Assembly (NCBI GenBank): GCA_044226865.1
Contig: JBGAGE010000001.1
Location: forward strand, 620,001-684,000
Length of the DNA stretch: 64,000 bases
Direction of reading: 5' to 3'
Source of the DNA: TMP-86 sp044226865
GTDB taxonomy: Bacteria > Pseudomonadota > Gammaproteobacteria > Steroidobacterales > Steroidobacteraceae
The position numbers and the translations under genes are program-made. The notes under the pieces were generated by a model. It saw only the letters and a list, made by a program, of their open reading frames with translations, was not told the DNA's origin and ran no database searches. Numbering within the stretch: the stretch's first letter is position 1; the number at the start of each line of letters is the position of its first letter. Positions 1-8,126 of the stretch are shown here, one piece after another.

Positions 1-402
1 GTCGTTGGGCATGCCGCAGGCCACCTGCAGTTTCCCCGGCGCCGATTCGCTCACCGTCACGTTCCACTGCGCGACCAGGTCGCCGAAAGTGTTCGCCATG
101 CACATGCGGGCGTGCGCCAGGCGCTCGGTTTCGCCGCTGATCTGGTCGGTCCAGGGCACGGTGGCGTACCGGGCCCAGTGGTCGGCGATGATCAGGCGCG
201 CATTCGCTCCCTGCCATTGCGCGTCGCGCAGGCAGTTGTCCAGGGCATCGAGGGCCGGCTCCCAGCGGCCCGGCTCACGCGCGTCGATCAGGATGCTGCG
301 TTCGACGAGACGCTGCGGTCGCAGGCCGCGCTTCATCCGGACCAGCAGGATGCGTCGCGGGGCCACGAACACGCCCACTTCATCACGCCATAGTGGTGAC
401 AC
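1..402 (-). CDS. PilM/GspL-like type II secretion accessory protein, C-terminus outside the window
   Basis: Only the first 134 codons are present; the gene continues past position 1. It starts at GTG 402, overlapping the end of gspE by 20 bases. The peptide begins with residues like MSPLWRDEVGVF and carries a hydrophobic strand (LIIADHWARYATVPW) typical of the N-terminal actin-like fold of PilM/GspL/HofM-type proteins that follow secretion ATPases. Such proteins normally form the cytoplasmic part of the inner-membrane platform and contact the GspE ATPase. The position right after gspE supports this role. I see no signal peptide in the visible part. Family assignment is by context and weak motif resemblance, so moderate confidence. 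Confidence 0.6.
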   Translation of the reverse strand, partial: MSPLWRDEVGVFVAPRRILLVRMKRGLRPQRLVERSILIDAREPGRWEPALDALDNCLRDAQWQGANARLIIADHWARYATVPWTDQISGETERLAHARMCMANTFGDLVAQWNVTVSESAPGKLQVACGMPND

Positions 403-2074
403 GATTGACCTCCTCGAGCGTGGTTTCGCCATTGCGGACCAGGTCCAGCGCGGCATTGCGGATGAAGCGCACGCCCGAGGCCACGGCCAGCTCCTTGAGC
501 TGGCGCACCGGCACGCGCGCGATGAAGGCCTCGCGGATCTCATCGTTGAGCACCAGCAACTCGCCGATGGCCTTGCGGCCACGGTAGCCGCTGCCACGGC
601 AGTGCATGCAGCCGCGGCCGGCGCGGAAGCTGTACGCGGCCGCGGCGGAGGCGCTCAACCCGGATTCATCGAGCAGTTGGCGCGACGGCCGCGCCGTCTC
701 GGCGCATTGCTCGCACACCACGCGCACCAACCGTTGCGCCATGATGCCGCTGAGCGCGGAGACGAAGCTGTACGCATCGACGCCCATGTGCACGAAGCGG
801 CCCATGACGTCGAACACGTTGTTGGCGTGGACCGTGGTGAATACCAGGTGGCCGGTGAGCGCGGATTGAATGGCGATCTGCGCGGTTTCCGGGTCGCGGA
901 TTTCGCCCACCATGATCTTGTCGGGATCGTGACGCAGGATCGAGCGCAAGCCGCGGGCGAAGGTCAGTCCCTTCTTCTCGTTGACCGGTATCTGAAGCAC
1001 GCCGGGGAGCTGGTATTCCACCGGATCTTCGATGGTGACGAATTTGTCGTTGCCGGAGTGGGTCTCCGAGATGGCGGCATACAGGGTCGTGGTCTTGCCG
1101 CTGCCCGTCGGGCCGGTGACCAGCAGCATGCCATAGGGCTGGGCGCTGAGCCGGCGCAACTTGGCGATGATACCGGCGTTGAAGCCCAGGGCATCGAGGC
1201 GCAAGCCGCGCATTTCATCGGTCAGCGCCTGCTTGTCTAGCACACGCAATACCGCGTCCTCGCCGAACACGCTCGGAATGATGGATACGCGGAAGTCGAT
1301 CGGGCGGCCGTTCACGCCCGTCTTGAAGCGTCCGTCTTGCGGCGTGCGGCGTTCGGCGATGTCCAGCTCGGACATGACCTTGATGCGCGAGATGACCTGC
1401 TCGGAGATCTCGGCGCCACTGACCGTGGCGACGTTCACCAGCACGCCGTCGACGCGATACCGCACCACGAGGCCGGCGCTGGTCGTCTCCAGGTGGATGT
1501 CGCTGGCGCCGGTGCGCAGCGCATCGAAGATGGTCGAGTGCACCAGCTTGACGATGGGGCTCGAATCCTGATTGATGGAGGCGAGCGAGAGGTTCTCGAT
1601 CTCGCTGCCGAGACCGGCCTCGGACTGCGCGGCCGCCACGGCCGAGTCGATGGCGCGAACTCCGGCTTCGTGCCGCGACAGGAACGCCTGGATGTCGGTT
1701 CGTGCCGCGATCGACCATTGCAGGGGCGCCGAGATGCGTACTTCGAGCCAGGCGCGCAGATCGCTGTCGAAGGGGTCGGCGATGACCGCGACGAGACCAT
1801 CGTTCCCGTTGACCACGACGCAATGGCGTCGACGCGCCTCGGCCGGTGGCAACAGGTTGAACGCGGGTTCCAGCGCATTGAGTTCTGGCGATCCCAGGCA
1901 GCGGTAGTCGAACAGCCGGCCCAGCACGGTTGCCAGTTCATGAGGGCCAAGTCCGCAGGTTTCCTCGAGCACGTCCAGGGCGGGGCGGCCCTCGGCCGTC
2001 GCGCGCGCGACGGCCGCGGAGATCTGCGCTTCATCGACCTTGGTCGCCTCGATGATGGTGGATACGGCGCTCAA
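383..2074 (-). CDS. gspE: Type II secretion ATPase GspE
   Basis: Cytoplasmic hexameric ATPase that drives pseudopilus assembly in type II secretion. The 563-residue protein has an N-terminal GspE/PilB domain (about 1-150), a Walker A motif GPTGSGKTT at 321-329, the Walker B/Asp-box region (MVGEIRDPETA) and a C-terminal zinc tetracysteine module (CEQC ... CMHC). The start is taken as TTG at 2074, which overlaps the gspF stop as TTGA; the open frame extends upstream but that part is out-of-frame gspF. Length matches the family. It is third in a leftward operon after gspG and gspF. It could also be read as a PilB homologue, but the neighbouring GspG-type pseudopilin favours GspE. Confidence 0.93.
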   Translation of the reverse strand: MSAVSTIIEATKVDEAQISAAVARATAEGRPALDVLEETCGLGPHELATVLGRLFDYRCLGSPELNALEPAFNLLPPAEARRRHCVVVNGNDGLVAVIADPFDSDLRAWLEVRISAPLQWSIAARTDIQAFLSRHEAGVRAIDSAVAAAQSEAGLGSEIENLSLASINQDSSPIVKLVHSTIFDALRTGASDIHLETTSAGLVVRYRVDGVLVNVATVSGAEISEQVISRIKVMSELDIAERRTPQDGRFKTGVNGRPIDFRVSIIPSVFGEDAVLRVLDKQALTDEMRGLRLDALGFNAGIIAKLRRLSAQPYGMLLVTGPTGSGKTTTLYAAISETHSGNDKFVTIEDPVEYQLPGVLQIPVNEKKGLTFARGLRSILRHDPDKIMVGEIRDPETAQIAIQSALTGHLVFTTVHANNVFDVMGRFVHMGVDAYSFVSALSGIMAQRLVRVVCEQCAETARPSRQLLDESGLSASAAAAYSFRAGRGCMHCRGSGYRGRKAIGELLVLNDEIREAFIARVPVRQLKELAVASGVRFIRNAALDLVRNGETTLEEVNRVTTMA

Positions 2075-3252
2075 CGGATGCTCCCCGCCAGTTCGAAGAT
2101 CGGAAAGTACATCAGCACCACGATCACGCCGATGATCAAGCCGATGACGGTCATCAAGACGGGTTCGATCAGCCGCGTCATGAACTGCACCCAACGGCCC
2201 AGTTCCTCGTCGTAGAACGCGGCAATGCGCTCCATCATCTCGCCCATGTTGCCGCCGCGCTCGCCCACGCGCAGCATGCGCGCGGCCACGTGCGTGGTCA
2301 GTCCGTGGGTTTGCAGGGAGTTGGCGATGGACTGGCCTTCGCGGATGGCCCGCGTCGCACTCGCCAGTGCGGCGCGCATGTTGGCGTTGAGAAGGCCGGA
2401 CGACATTTCCAGCGCGGTCACGGCCGGAGTGCCGCCGCGCAGCAGCATGCCGAGGGTGCGGTACAAGCGCGCCAGCTGGTAGATGCGTAGTTGCGAGCCG
2501 AAAGCCGGGATGCTGGCGATCCAGTTGCCGATGGCGACGCGCGTCCGGGGGCGCGAGATGACGTAGGCACCTGCGCCAACGCCGGCGAGCAGGACCGCCA
2601 GGATCTCGGTGCCATGTGCCTGCAACAGCTGGCCCCACTGCATCAGCATGCGTGAGGCGAACGGCAAGTCGTTGCCGAGATCCTCGTAGATGCCGCTGAA
2701 GCGCGGCACCACGTACCACATGAGGAATACGGTGACCAGCGTGCCGGCGATCGCCAACACTGCCGGATAGATCGATGCGTTCACCAGGCTCTTACGCAGG
2801 ACGTCCACCTGCTGCTGATACGTGACGTAGCGGCTCAGCGCTTCGCGCAGCGCGCCGGTGCGTTCGCTCGCGCGGACCGTGGCCACGTACAGAGGCGGAA
2901 AGCTGGCCGGCATCTCGCTCATGCAAACCGACAGGGTTTGCCCCTCGAACAGCCGGTTGCGGATCTGGTCGAGCGACCGTTTGATCGCCGGCACGGCTTC
3001 CTTCTCCGACAGGGTGTCGATCGCCTCGGTGAGCGACAGACCCGCATCGAGCAGCGCCACCAGTTCCTGGGTGAAATTGATGAGCGGAATGCGGGCGACT
3101 TTCGAGCGACGCCACGAGCGCGTCGCGCTCATGGTGATGACCTGCAGGCCGCGCTCACCCAGCTGGCGGCGCGCGTCGGCCTCGTCCACGGCCTCCACCG
3201 GGAGGACCATGACCGCGTTGTCGACGCTCATCGCTTTGGCCTTGAACTGCAT
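2071..3252 (-). CDS. gspF: Type II secretion inner-membrane platform protein GspF
   Basis: Polytopic inner-membrane protein of the secretion platform, partner of GspE and the pseudopilins. The 393-residue protein has two repeated T2SSF cytoplasmic domains (about 60-185 and 260-380), with membrane segments near 165-190, 215-235 and 365-385 (VIGLIIGVIVVLMYFPIF). Each repeat carries the conserved acidic/glycine patterns (SLTEAIDTLS; GGTPAVTALEMSSG). Start ATG 3252 lies 7 bases after the gspG stop, and the end overlaps gspE by 4 bases, so translation is probably coupled. Length is normal for the family. Confidence 0.93.
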   Translation of the reverse strand: MQFKAKAMSVDNAVMVLPVEAVDEADARRQLGERGLQVITMSATRSWRRSKVARIPLINFTQELVALLDAGLSLTEAIDTLSEKEAVPAIKRSLDQIRNRLFEGQTLSVCMSEMPASFPPLYVATVRASERTGALREALSRYVTYQQQVDVLRKSLVNASIYPAVLAIAGTLVTVFLMWYVVPRFSGIYEDLGNDLPFASRMLMQWGQLLQAHGTEILAVLLAGVGAGAYVISRPRTRVAIGNWIASIPAFGSQLRIYQLARLYRTLGMLLRGGTPAVTALEMSSGLLNANMRAALASATRAIREGQSIANSLQTHGLTTHVAARMLRVGERGGNMGEMMERIAAFYDEELGRWVQFMTRLIEPVLMTVIGLIIGVIVVLMYFPIFELAGSIR

Positions 3253-3259
3253 CAGCCCG

Positions 3260-3694
3260 TCACCAGTTGGTCAGGTCCGTGTTTTCGCCGGTCCCGCCCG
3301 GACGGCCGTCCTTGCCATAGGAGAACAGGTCCACGTCATTGTTATGCGTGCCCGGACTTCCGTAGACGTACGGATGGCCCCAGGGGTCCAGCGGCACGGC
3401 CTTCTTCAGGTACGGGCCGCCCCAATTGGGCTCGTTGATGGGCGCCACGACCAGTGCGTCCATGCCTTCCTCGGTGGTGGGGTAGCGACCCATGTCGATG
3501 CGGTATTGGTCGAGCGCCTTCTCCAGTGCATCGATCTGCGACCGGGCGGCCTTCACCTGCGACTTGCCCACCTGCGCGAAATAGCGCGGCGCGACGAACC
3601 CCGCCAGCAGTCCGATGATCACCATCACCACCAGCAGCTCGAGCAGGGTGAAGCCTGCATGGAATCGGGAGCCTGTGTTCACGGGCTTGCGCAT
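3260..3694 (-). CDS. gspG: Type II secretion major pseudopilin GspG
   Basis: Major subunit of the type II secretion pseudopilus. The 144-residue precursor has a prepilin leader ending in glycine before FTLLELLVVMVIIGLLAGF, the classic prepilin-peptidase site and hydrophobic helix. The C-terminal region (YPTTEEGMDAL, GGPYLKKAVPLDPWG, DLFSYGKDG) matches the GspG calcium-site region rather than a type IV pilin. I chose ATG 3694, giving a short basic leader; an in-frame ATG at 3736 lies inside the upstream kinase. The start overlaps that kinase by 16 bases, so the sensor kinase and secretion genes are probably one transcript. Confidence 0.92.
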   Translation of the reverse strand: MRKPVNTGSRFHAGFTLLELLVVMVIIGLLAGFVAPRYFAQVGKSQVKAARSQIDALEKALDQYRIDMGRYPTTEEGMDALVVAPINEPNWGGPYLKKAVPLDPWGHPYVYGSPGTHNNDVDLFSYGKDGRPGGTGENTDLTNW

Positions 3695-4953
3695 AACCGG
3701 ACCTCGCGTGTGCGTTCGACTGGCTTGGGCGGCCAATGCAGCGTCAGCTGCGTGCCACCGCCGGGATAGGAAATCAGGGAGAACAGGCCGCCGGTGCTGG
3801 CGGCGCGCTCGCGGATGCCCGCGAGCCCGTAGCCGCGGCGCATGGCCCGGCTGTCGGGTTCGAAGCCGATGCCGTCGTCGGCGATGTGCAGCCGCAGGAA
3901 GCTGGCGTCGCGGCCCGCCGAAATAGACACGCGCGTGGCCTTGGAGTGCCGGGCGACGTTGTTGAGAGATTCCTGCACGGTGCGGAACAGCACGGTGCCA
4001 AGCGGCTCATCGACGTCGGCATCGGTGATGTGCAGTTGCATGTCGACCTTGATGCCGGTGAAAACCTCGCTCCATTCGCGGCACAGCCAGCGGATGGCCG
4101 ACACCGCGCCGAGACCGTCCAGCATCGCGGGTCGCAGGTTCTCGGAAATCGTTCGTACCTCGTCGATGGTGTTCTGCACGTGTTCCACCGCCTTGGATAT
4201 CACCTTCACCGGATCTCCGAGCTGCGGGGAGGCCTGCATCTGGATGGCCCGCTCGAGAGAGTATTTGATGGCGCTCAGGGACTGGCCGACTGCATCGTGC
4301 AGGTCCTGGGCGATTCTCTTGCGTTCGTCTTCCTGCGCCCGCATCAGCTGCTTCGACAAGCGGCTGAGTTCGTTGCGCGAGTCCCGCAGCGAGCCCTCCG
4401 CCAGTTCGCGGCGCGTCACTTCGGCTTCCAGCCGTCCGACGGCGCCAGAAAGCTCGGACGTCCGGTCGAGGACGCGCTGCTCCAGTTCCGCCTGCAGGGC
4501 CTGTTGCTCGCGTTGCGAGGTCCGCAACTGCGTGACGTCCGAGATGATGCAGACCGCAAAGTTGGTGTCGGCGCCGTTGGCCAGGGCGATTTCATCCGGC
4601 ATCCGCTTCAGCTGGACCATGATGATCCGGCCGAGCGTGGCATCGTCGATCTCGAATTCGCTGCCATCCGTCCTGGCCAGGGCGCCCCACGCCACGCCGA
4701 ATGCGCTTTTCAGCGCGCAGCGGCGCGCATTGCAATTCGGGTGCAGGGCGGCGTGCAGGTCGCGTCCAAGGACCGCACGAACCTTACCGATGGACCAGCG
4801 TTCGACCACCAGATTGGTGCGCAGGATTTCGCCGTTGCGGTTGAGCAGGCACAGGAGTTGGGGCAGTGCATCGGCGATGCATTCCCACTCCTTCTTCGCT
4901 CGCGCGATGGCCTGATGCTGTACTCGCCGGGGCGATACGGCCGGTCGATTCAT
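3679..4953 (-). CDS. NarX/DegS-type sensor histidine kinase with PAS domain
   Basis: Cytoplasmic two-component sensor of the HisKA_3 class, which usually phosphorylates LuxR/NarL-type regulators. An N-terminal PAS-like domain (about 25-160) contains a cysteine cluster HPNCNARRC. A coiled coil (about 165-230) follows, then the phosphoacceptor helix ERKRIAQDLHDAVGQSLS and a GHKL ATPase domain ending in GYGLAGIRERA. There is no membrane segment, so it senses an internal signal. Start ATG 4953 is preferred over an in-frame ATG at 5010, which would add 19 residues of poor character. No cognate regulator lies next to it. The 3' end overlaps gspG by 16 bases, which is unusual for a secretion operon and may link the signal to secretion. 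Confidence 0.85.
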   Translation of the reverse strand: MNRPAVSPRRVQHQAIARAKKEWECIADALPQLLCLLNRNGEILRTNLVVERWSIGKVRAVLGRDLHAALHPNCNARRCALKSAFGVAWGALARTDGSEFEIDDATLGRIIMVQLKRMPDEIALANGADTNFAVCIISDVTQLRTSQREQQALQAELEQRVLDRTSELSGAVGRLEAEVTRRELAEGSLRDSRNELSRLSKQLMRAQEDERKRIAQDLHDAVGQSLSAIKYSLERAIQMQASPQLGDPVKVISKAVEHVQNTIDEVRTISENLRPAMLDGLGAVSAIRWLCREWSEVFTGIKVDMQLHITDADVDEPLGTVLFRTVQESLNNVARHSKATRVSISAGRDASFLRLHIADDGIGFEPDSRAMRRGYGLAGIRERAASTGGLFSLISYPGGGTQLTLHWPPKPVERTREVRLCASP

Positions 4954-5041
4954 CGTGAGTTTCCGCTGTGGATCGTGGCTGACATGGTCAATCAGCCCGT
5001 AGGCGATCAACAGTGGGCGAGCGCCCCAGGGATACAGCGGA

Positions 5042-5072
5042 GTAGTGGGTAGGTGGTAGGGATTTACTGTAG
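5042..5072. repeat. 7-base periodic GTAG repeats upstream of the sensor kinase
   Basis: On the plus strand GTAG occurs at 5042, 5049 and 5056 in exact 7-base register (GTAGTGG, GTAGGTG, GTAGGGA), with a fourth copy at 5069. The array lies in the 120-base gap between the transglycosylase stop and the kinase start, upstream of the kinase-gspG-F-E transcript. Short phased repeats in such a place could bind a regulator. No function is shown by the sequence itself. Confidence 0.4.
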
Positions 5073-5073
5073 G

Positions 5074-5697
5074 TTAGCCGTGCTCGGATTCGCCGCGCCG
5101 GGCCATCAGCGCGCGGTAGATGCGCAGCACGTTGGGGACATATTTCTGGGTCTCCTTGAACGGCGGAATTTGCCCGCCGTAGCGGTCCACCGCGTTTTCG
5201 CCCGCGTTGTACGCGGCCAGGGTCAGGTTGAGGTCGCTGCCGAAGCGGGCCATGAGGTCGCTCAGATAGTGCGTGCCCGCTCTTATGTTCTGTTCGGGAT
5301 CGTAGATGTCGGAAACACCGTAGCGCTTCGCCGTCTCTGGCAGCAGTTGCATCAGGCCGACGGCGCCGCGCTTGGAGACCGCGCGCGGGTTGAATCCGGA
5401 TTCGACCAGGATCACCGCGCGGATCAATGCCGCATGCACAGCGTGTGTCCGGGCAGCGGCCTTGATGAGCGGGTCGTATTGGGTGGACTTTCCGAGCCAC
5501 TTACCGGACGGCTGCGCCGGCACGGCGGGGTCGGCAGGCGAGGAAAGCAGCAGGCGGTACTGCGGGTTGGCCGGCACATTGCTGAAGTGCACGGTGCCTT
5601 GGGCATCGGTATAGGAATAGATGTCGGCCTTCGCGAGGCCAGGCACGGCCGCGAACGCCAGCGCAACAGCCAGGGTGGTGCCCGGGGATCGCATCAT
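5074..5697 (-). CDS. Secreted lytic transglycosylase with DUF4124 and SLT domains
   Basis: Periplasmic enzyme that cleaves peptidoglycan glycan strands. The 207-residue protein has a signal peptide (about 1-24, ending LAKA), a DUF4124 segment (IYSYTDAQGTVHFSNVP) and an SLT goose-lysozyme-like domain. Glu99 in ILVESGFNPRAV is the predicted catalytic acid, followed by GAVGLMQLLP and AAYNAGENAVDRYGG. Length fits the small DUF4124-SLT group often found near secretion or motility genes. It is transcribed leftward just upstream of the secretion operon and could open the wall for the secretion apparatus; that link is inference. Confidence 0.9.
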   Translation of the reverse strand: MMRSPGTTLAVALAFAAVPGLAKADIYSYTDAQGTVHFSNVPANPQYRLLLSSPADPAVPAQPSGKWLGKSTQYDPLIKAAARTHAVHAALIRAVILVESGFNPRAVSKRGAVGLMQLLPETAKRYGVSDIYDPEQNIRAGTHYLSDLMARFGSDLNLTLAAYNAGENAVDRYGGQIPPFKETQKYVPNVLRIYRALMARRGESEHG

Positions 5698-5760
5698 GGG
5701 CGCGATTTAACGCTTGTGCGCCTCACCGGCACAGTAGGCGAATACCCCACCGCCTCGCTC

Positions 5761-5773
5761 GCTGCAGTGCAGC
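5761..5773. promoter_or_regulatory. 13-base inverted repeat between transglycosylase and receiver genes
   Basis: GCTGCAGTGCAGC has 6-base perfect arms around one centre base. It sits between the response-regulator stop (5793) and the transglycosylase start (5697), both leftward. It could be an operator for the transglycosylase or a weak terminator of the upstream operon. No T tract follows on either strand. Confidence 0.3.
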
Positions 5774-5792
5774 AAGGGAGGGCGCGGGCCGA

Positions 5793-6200
5793 TCAGGCGG
5801 TTCCGGTCCCCGTCACCCTGGCCAGCGCCGCCAGCAGTTCCTGTGTTTCGAACGGTTTGGTCAAGGTGAGATCTGCACCGGCCTTGTCCGCTGCCGCGAG
5901 GTAGGCCGTGGTGGTGATCGCGTTGGGCTGATAGGCGTTGATGCCGAAATTTCCGCCGCCCGAGATGGCGATGATGCGCACCTGCGGATGCTTGGCGCGG
6001 ATGCCGTGAATCGCTTCGACACCGTTGATCTTCGGCATGATGATGTCGGTGATGATCACCGTGGCGGGCCGCGCCTCCAGCGCGGCCATCGCCGCCTCGG
6101 CGCTTTCCACCGTGCGAACCTCATAGCCCGCGCGCTCCAACACCCGTTTGATGGCGTCGCGGACGTCCAATTCGTCGTCAATGACCAGTACGCTTCTCAT
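5793..6200 (-). CDS. Stand-alone response regulator receiver protein
   Basis: A 135-residue CheY-like receiver with no output domain. The acidic pocket is Asp8/Asp9, the phosphoacceptor is Asp52 (IITDIIMP), the switch residue is Ser80 (IAISGGG) and the conserved lysine is Lys115 (LTKPF). Between Ser80 and Lys115 there is an extended loop (NFGINAYQPNAITTTAY), longer than in a minimal receiver, which could change partner choice. The gene follows the membrane kinase by 7 bases and is its likely partner. With no DNA-binding domain it must act by protein contact or as a relay. Confidence 0.92.
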   Translation of the reverse strand: MRSVLVIDDELDVRDAIKRVLERAGYEVRTVESAEAAMAALEARPATVIITDIIMPKINGVEAIHGIRAKHPQVRIIAISGGGNFGINAYQPNAITTTAYLAAADKAGADLTLTKPFETQELLAALARVTGTGTA

Positions 6201-6207
6201 AGTCTCC

Positions 6208-7701
6208 TCATGCGCCTGCAGCCGCGGCGAGGGTGCCCTCCGCCTGGCTCATCACCGGGAAAAATACTCTAAATGTGGTGCCCATGCCGGGCTTTGTCTC
6301 CAGCCGGATGGTGCCGCCGAAGCTCTCGACGATGCCATGGACCACTGACAGTCCCAGGCCCGTGCCTTCCCCGATCGAGCGGGTGGTGAAGAAGGGCTCG
6401 AATATGCGCTCGACCGTGGCGGCATCCATGCCGTGGCCCGTGTCCTGCACCCATAGTTCCACGCGCGGGGCGAAAGCATCGCCCTCCTGGCCGTGTTGCC
6501 GCAGGCCGATGGTCAGCAGGCCATTGCGGTCCCGCATGGCCTGGTAGGCATTGGTGCAGAGATTCATCAACAACTGCAATGCCAGGGTTGCATCGCCACG
6601 CGTGGTGGAAACCGGCTCCTCGATCACCGTGCGCACTTCGATGCTCGGCGGCGCCAGCGCCGACAGCAGGTGCACGGCGTCCTTGACGACCACGCGCAGA
6701 TCGACGCGGCCAAGTTCCGTGTCGCCGAGTTCCCGGCTGAAGGTGAGGATCTTCTGCACCACGTCCTTGGCCCTGCGAGCGGCCTGCAGCACCCGCTCCA
6801 GGTCCGCGCGCGAGGCGCTGCCCGCCGGCAGGTCATCCAGCGCGGATTGGGTGAACAGGATGATGGGCACGAGCACATTGTTGAATTCGTGCGCCACGCC
6901 CCCGGCCAGCGTTCCGACCGTCTCCAGCCTCTGCTTTTGCCGCAGCTGGCGCTGTAATTCCTCGCGGCGGGCCTCGAGGTCTTCCTTTTCCCGAATCTGC
7001 GTCTGCAGGCGTTGGTTCACTCCCACCAGCTCGCGCCGCATGTCTTCCAGGTCCTCGGCGAGTTGATGTACCTCGAGGATTCCCGTGCTGGCATGCAAGG
7101 TCTGAGCGTATTGGCCGGAGGCGATCGCGCGCGATACGTTCTGCAAGGCCTGGATCGGGCGCGACAGGCGGTGGCTCAACACCAGCGTGATGACGATGGC
7201 GATCACGAGATACGCGGCAAGCATCGCCAGCATGCGGTTCAGCGCCAGTTCGATGCGCTCGCGCGTCGGGCGCTCGTCGAAACCCAGCCGCAGTTCGGCG
7301 CTTTCCCCGCCATGGACGATTGGCAGCACGATGAAGTACGTGTCATCACCGCCTTGCACGAATCCCAGGTCCGGCTGCTTCGGGGTGTTCAGGCCCGCCT
7401 GGCTGAGATCGCTCCGGTAGTTCTTGCCGCGGTAGGTCACTTCCGCGAAATTGCCTTCGCCGTGGATCACCGCGAGGTCCAGGAGATCGGACGTGCGCGA
7501 GGGATTTTCGGGCGCGGCGCCCAGCTCGAACTCATCGGCGATCACCCGTGCGAAGGTGCGCGCGTGCTGCACGAACAGTGCCTCGTGGCTGGAGCGCACT
7601 ACATATCCAAGGCCGAAGTACAGCGCCGGCAGCAGGACCACGTGCAGCGCCACCACCCAGCCGGCGAGGAGCCTGGAGATCGGCGTCTTCAATCGTGCCA
7701 T
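6208..7701 (-). CDS. Membrane-bound sensor histidine kinase with periplasmic domain
   Basis: The 497-residue kinase has a first membrane segment at about 10-33, a periplasmic sensor of about 120 residues, a second membrane segment at about 157-176 and a HAMP domain (RPIQALQNVSRAIASG). A coiled coil (220-260), the phosphoacceptor His271 in GGVAHEFNNVL and an ATPase domain with DTGHGMD and GLGLSVVHGIVE complete it. The start (7701) overlaps the end of the periplasmic-binding-like gene by 13 bases, and the receiver gene follows 7 bases after its stop. This suggests that the small periplasmic protein presents the signal to this kinase. The H-box type (HEFNN) is the class often paired with lone receivers. 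Confidence 0.9.
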   Translation of the reverse strand: MARLKTPISRLLAGWVVALHVVLLPALYFGLGYVVRSSHEALFVQHARTFARVIADEFELGAAPENPSRTSDLLDLAVIHGEGNFAEVTYRGKNYRSDLSQAGLNTPKQPDLGFVQGGDDTYFIVLPIVHGGESAELRLGFDERPTRERIELALNRMLAMLAAYLVIAIVITLVLSHRLSRPIQALQNVSRAIASGQYAQTLHASTGILEVHQLAEDLEDMRRELVGVNQRLQTQIREKEDLEARREELQRQLRQKQRLETVGTLAGGVAHEFNNVLVPIILFTQSALDDLPAGSASRADLERVLQAARRAKDVVQKILTFSRELGDTELGRVDLRVVVKDAVHLLSALAPPSIEVRTVIEEPVSTTRGDATLALQLLMNLCTNAYQAMRDRNGLLTIGLRQHGQEGDAFAPRVELWVQDTGHGMDAATVERIFEPFFTTRSIGEGTGLGLSVVHGIVESFGGTIRLETKPGMGTTFRVFFPVMSQAEGTLAAAAGA

Positions 7702-8126
7702 AGCACCCTCAATACCTTGAGGCGGGGATTGCGCTCCACGTCCCGCAACCAGGCGACGCTGAAGGCGGTGGGGTCGGCCGCGACGGCGGCGTACAGCTGT
7801 GCGGGGTCGCGGTACATGCCCGGTTGAGGCCGTCCCTGCTTCAGCGCCATTCCCAGCAGATGGCGATCGTAGGCGATCTCGGACATGGCGACCACGTTCT
7901 GCAGGAACACCGTCTTGATGTGCTCGTCGGATTCGTTGAGCAGCGGCCGCAGCCGCACGCCTTCATGCGTGACCGTCAGGCCGAGGAACAGCTTGCGCAC
8001 CTCGAGTGAATCCAGTCGATCGACTTGGCTGTCGGCGCTTGCGATCAGCACCAGCTTTTCGCCCGCGTGCGCGCCCATGGCTGCGAACAACAGCCACAAC
8101 AGGCCGAGTTGGCGAACCAGGCGCAT
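7689..8126 (-). CDS. Periplasmic PstS-like substrate-binding protein
   Basis: A 145-residue exported protein with signal peptide MRLVRQLGLLWLLFAAMGAHA. The remainder resembles the small PBP-like-2 phosphate-binding domain: LVLIASADSQVDRLDSLEV, RKLFLGLT, and FLQNVV with a Tyr/His region. It is about half the length of a full PstS and has no transporter genes nearby, so it is more likely a sensor component than a transport protein. I chose ATG 8126, which overlaps the previous stop as TGATG; an ATG at 8147 would place seven residues before the signal peptide. The ligand is unknown. Confidence 0.75.
   Translation of the reverse strand: MRLVRQLGLLWLLFAAMGAHAGEKLVLIASADSQVDRLDSLEVRKLFLGLTVTHEGVRLRPLLNESDEHIKTVFLQNVVAMSEIAYDRHLLGMALKQGRPQPGMYRDPAQLYAAVAADPTAFSVAWLRDVERNPRLKVLRVLWHD

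Noticed and set aside
5..1240. Long rightward open frame (411 codons) opposite gspE
   Set aside because: It is antisense to a certain gene, rich in Arg, Ala and His as expected from GC-rich shadow frames, and shows no family motif.
7689..8126. Phosphate ABC transporter component
   Set aside because: The protein is too short for PstS and no permease or ATPase genes are present; a sensory role fits the operon better.
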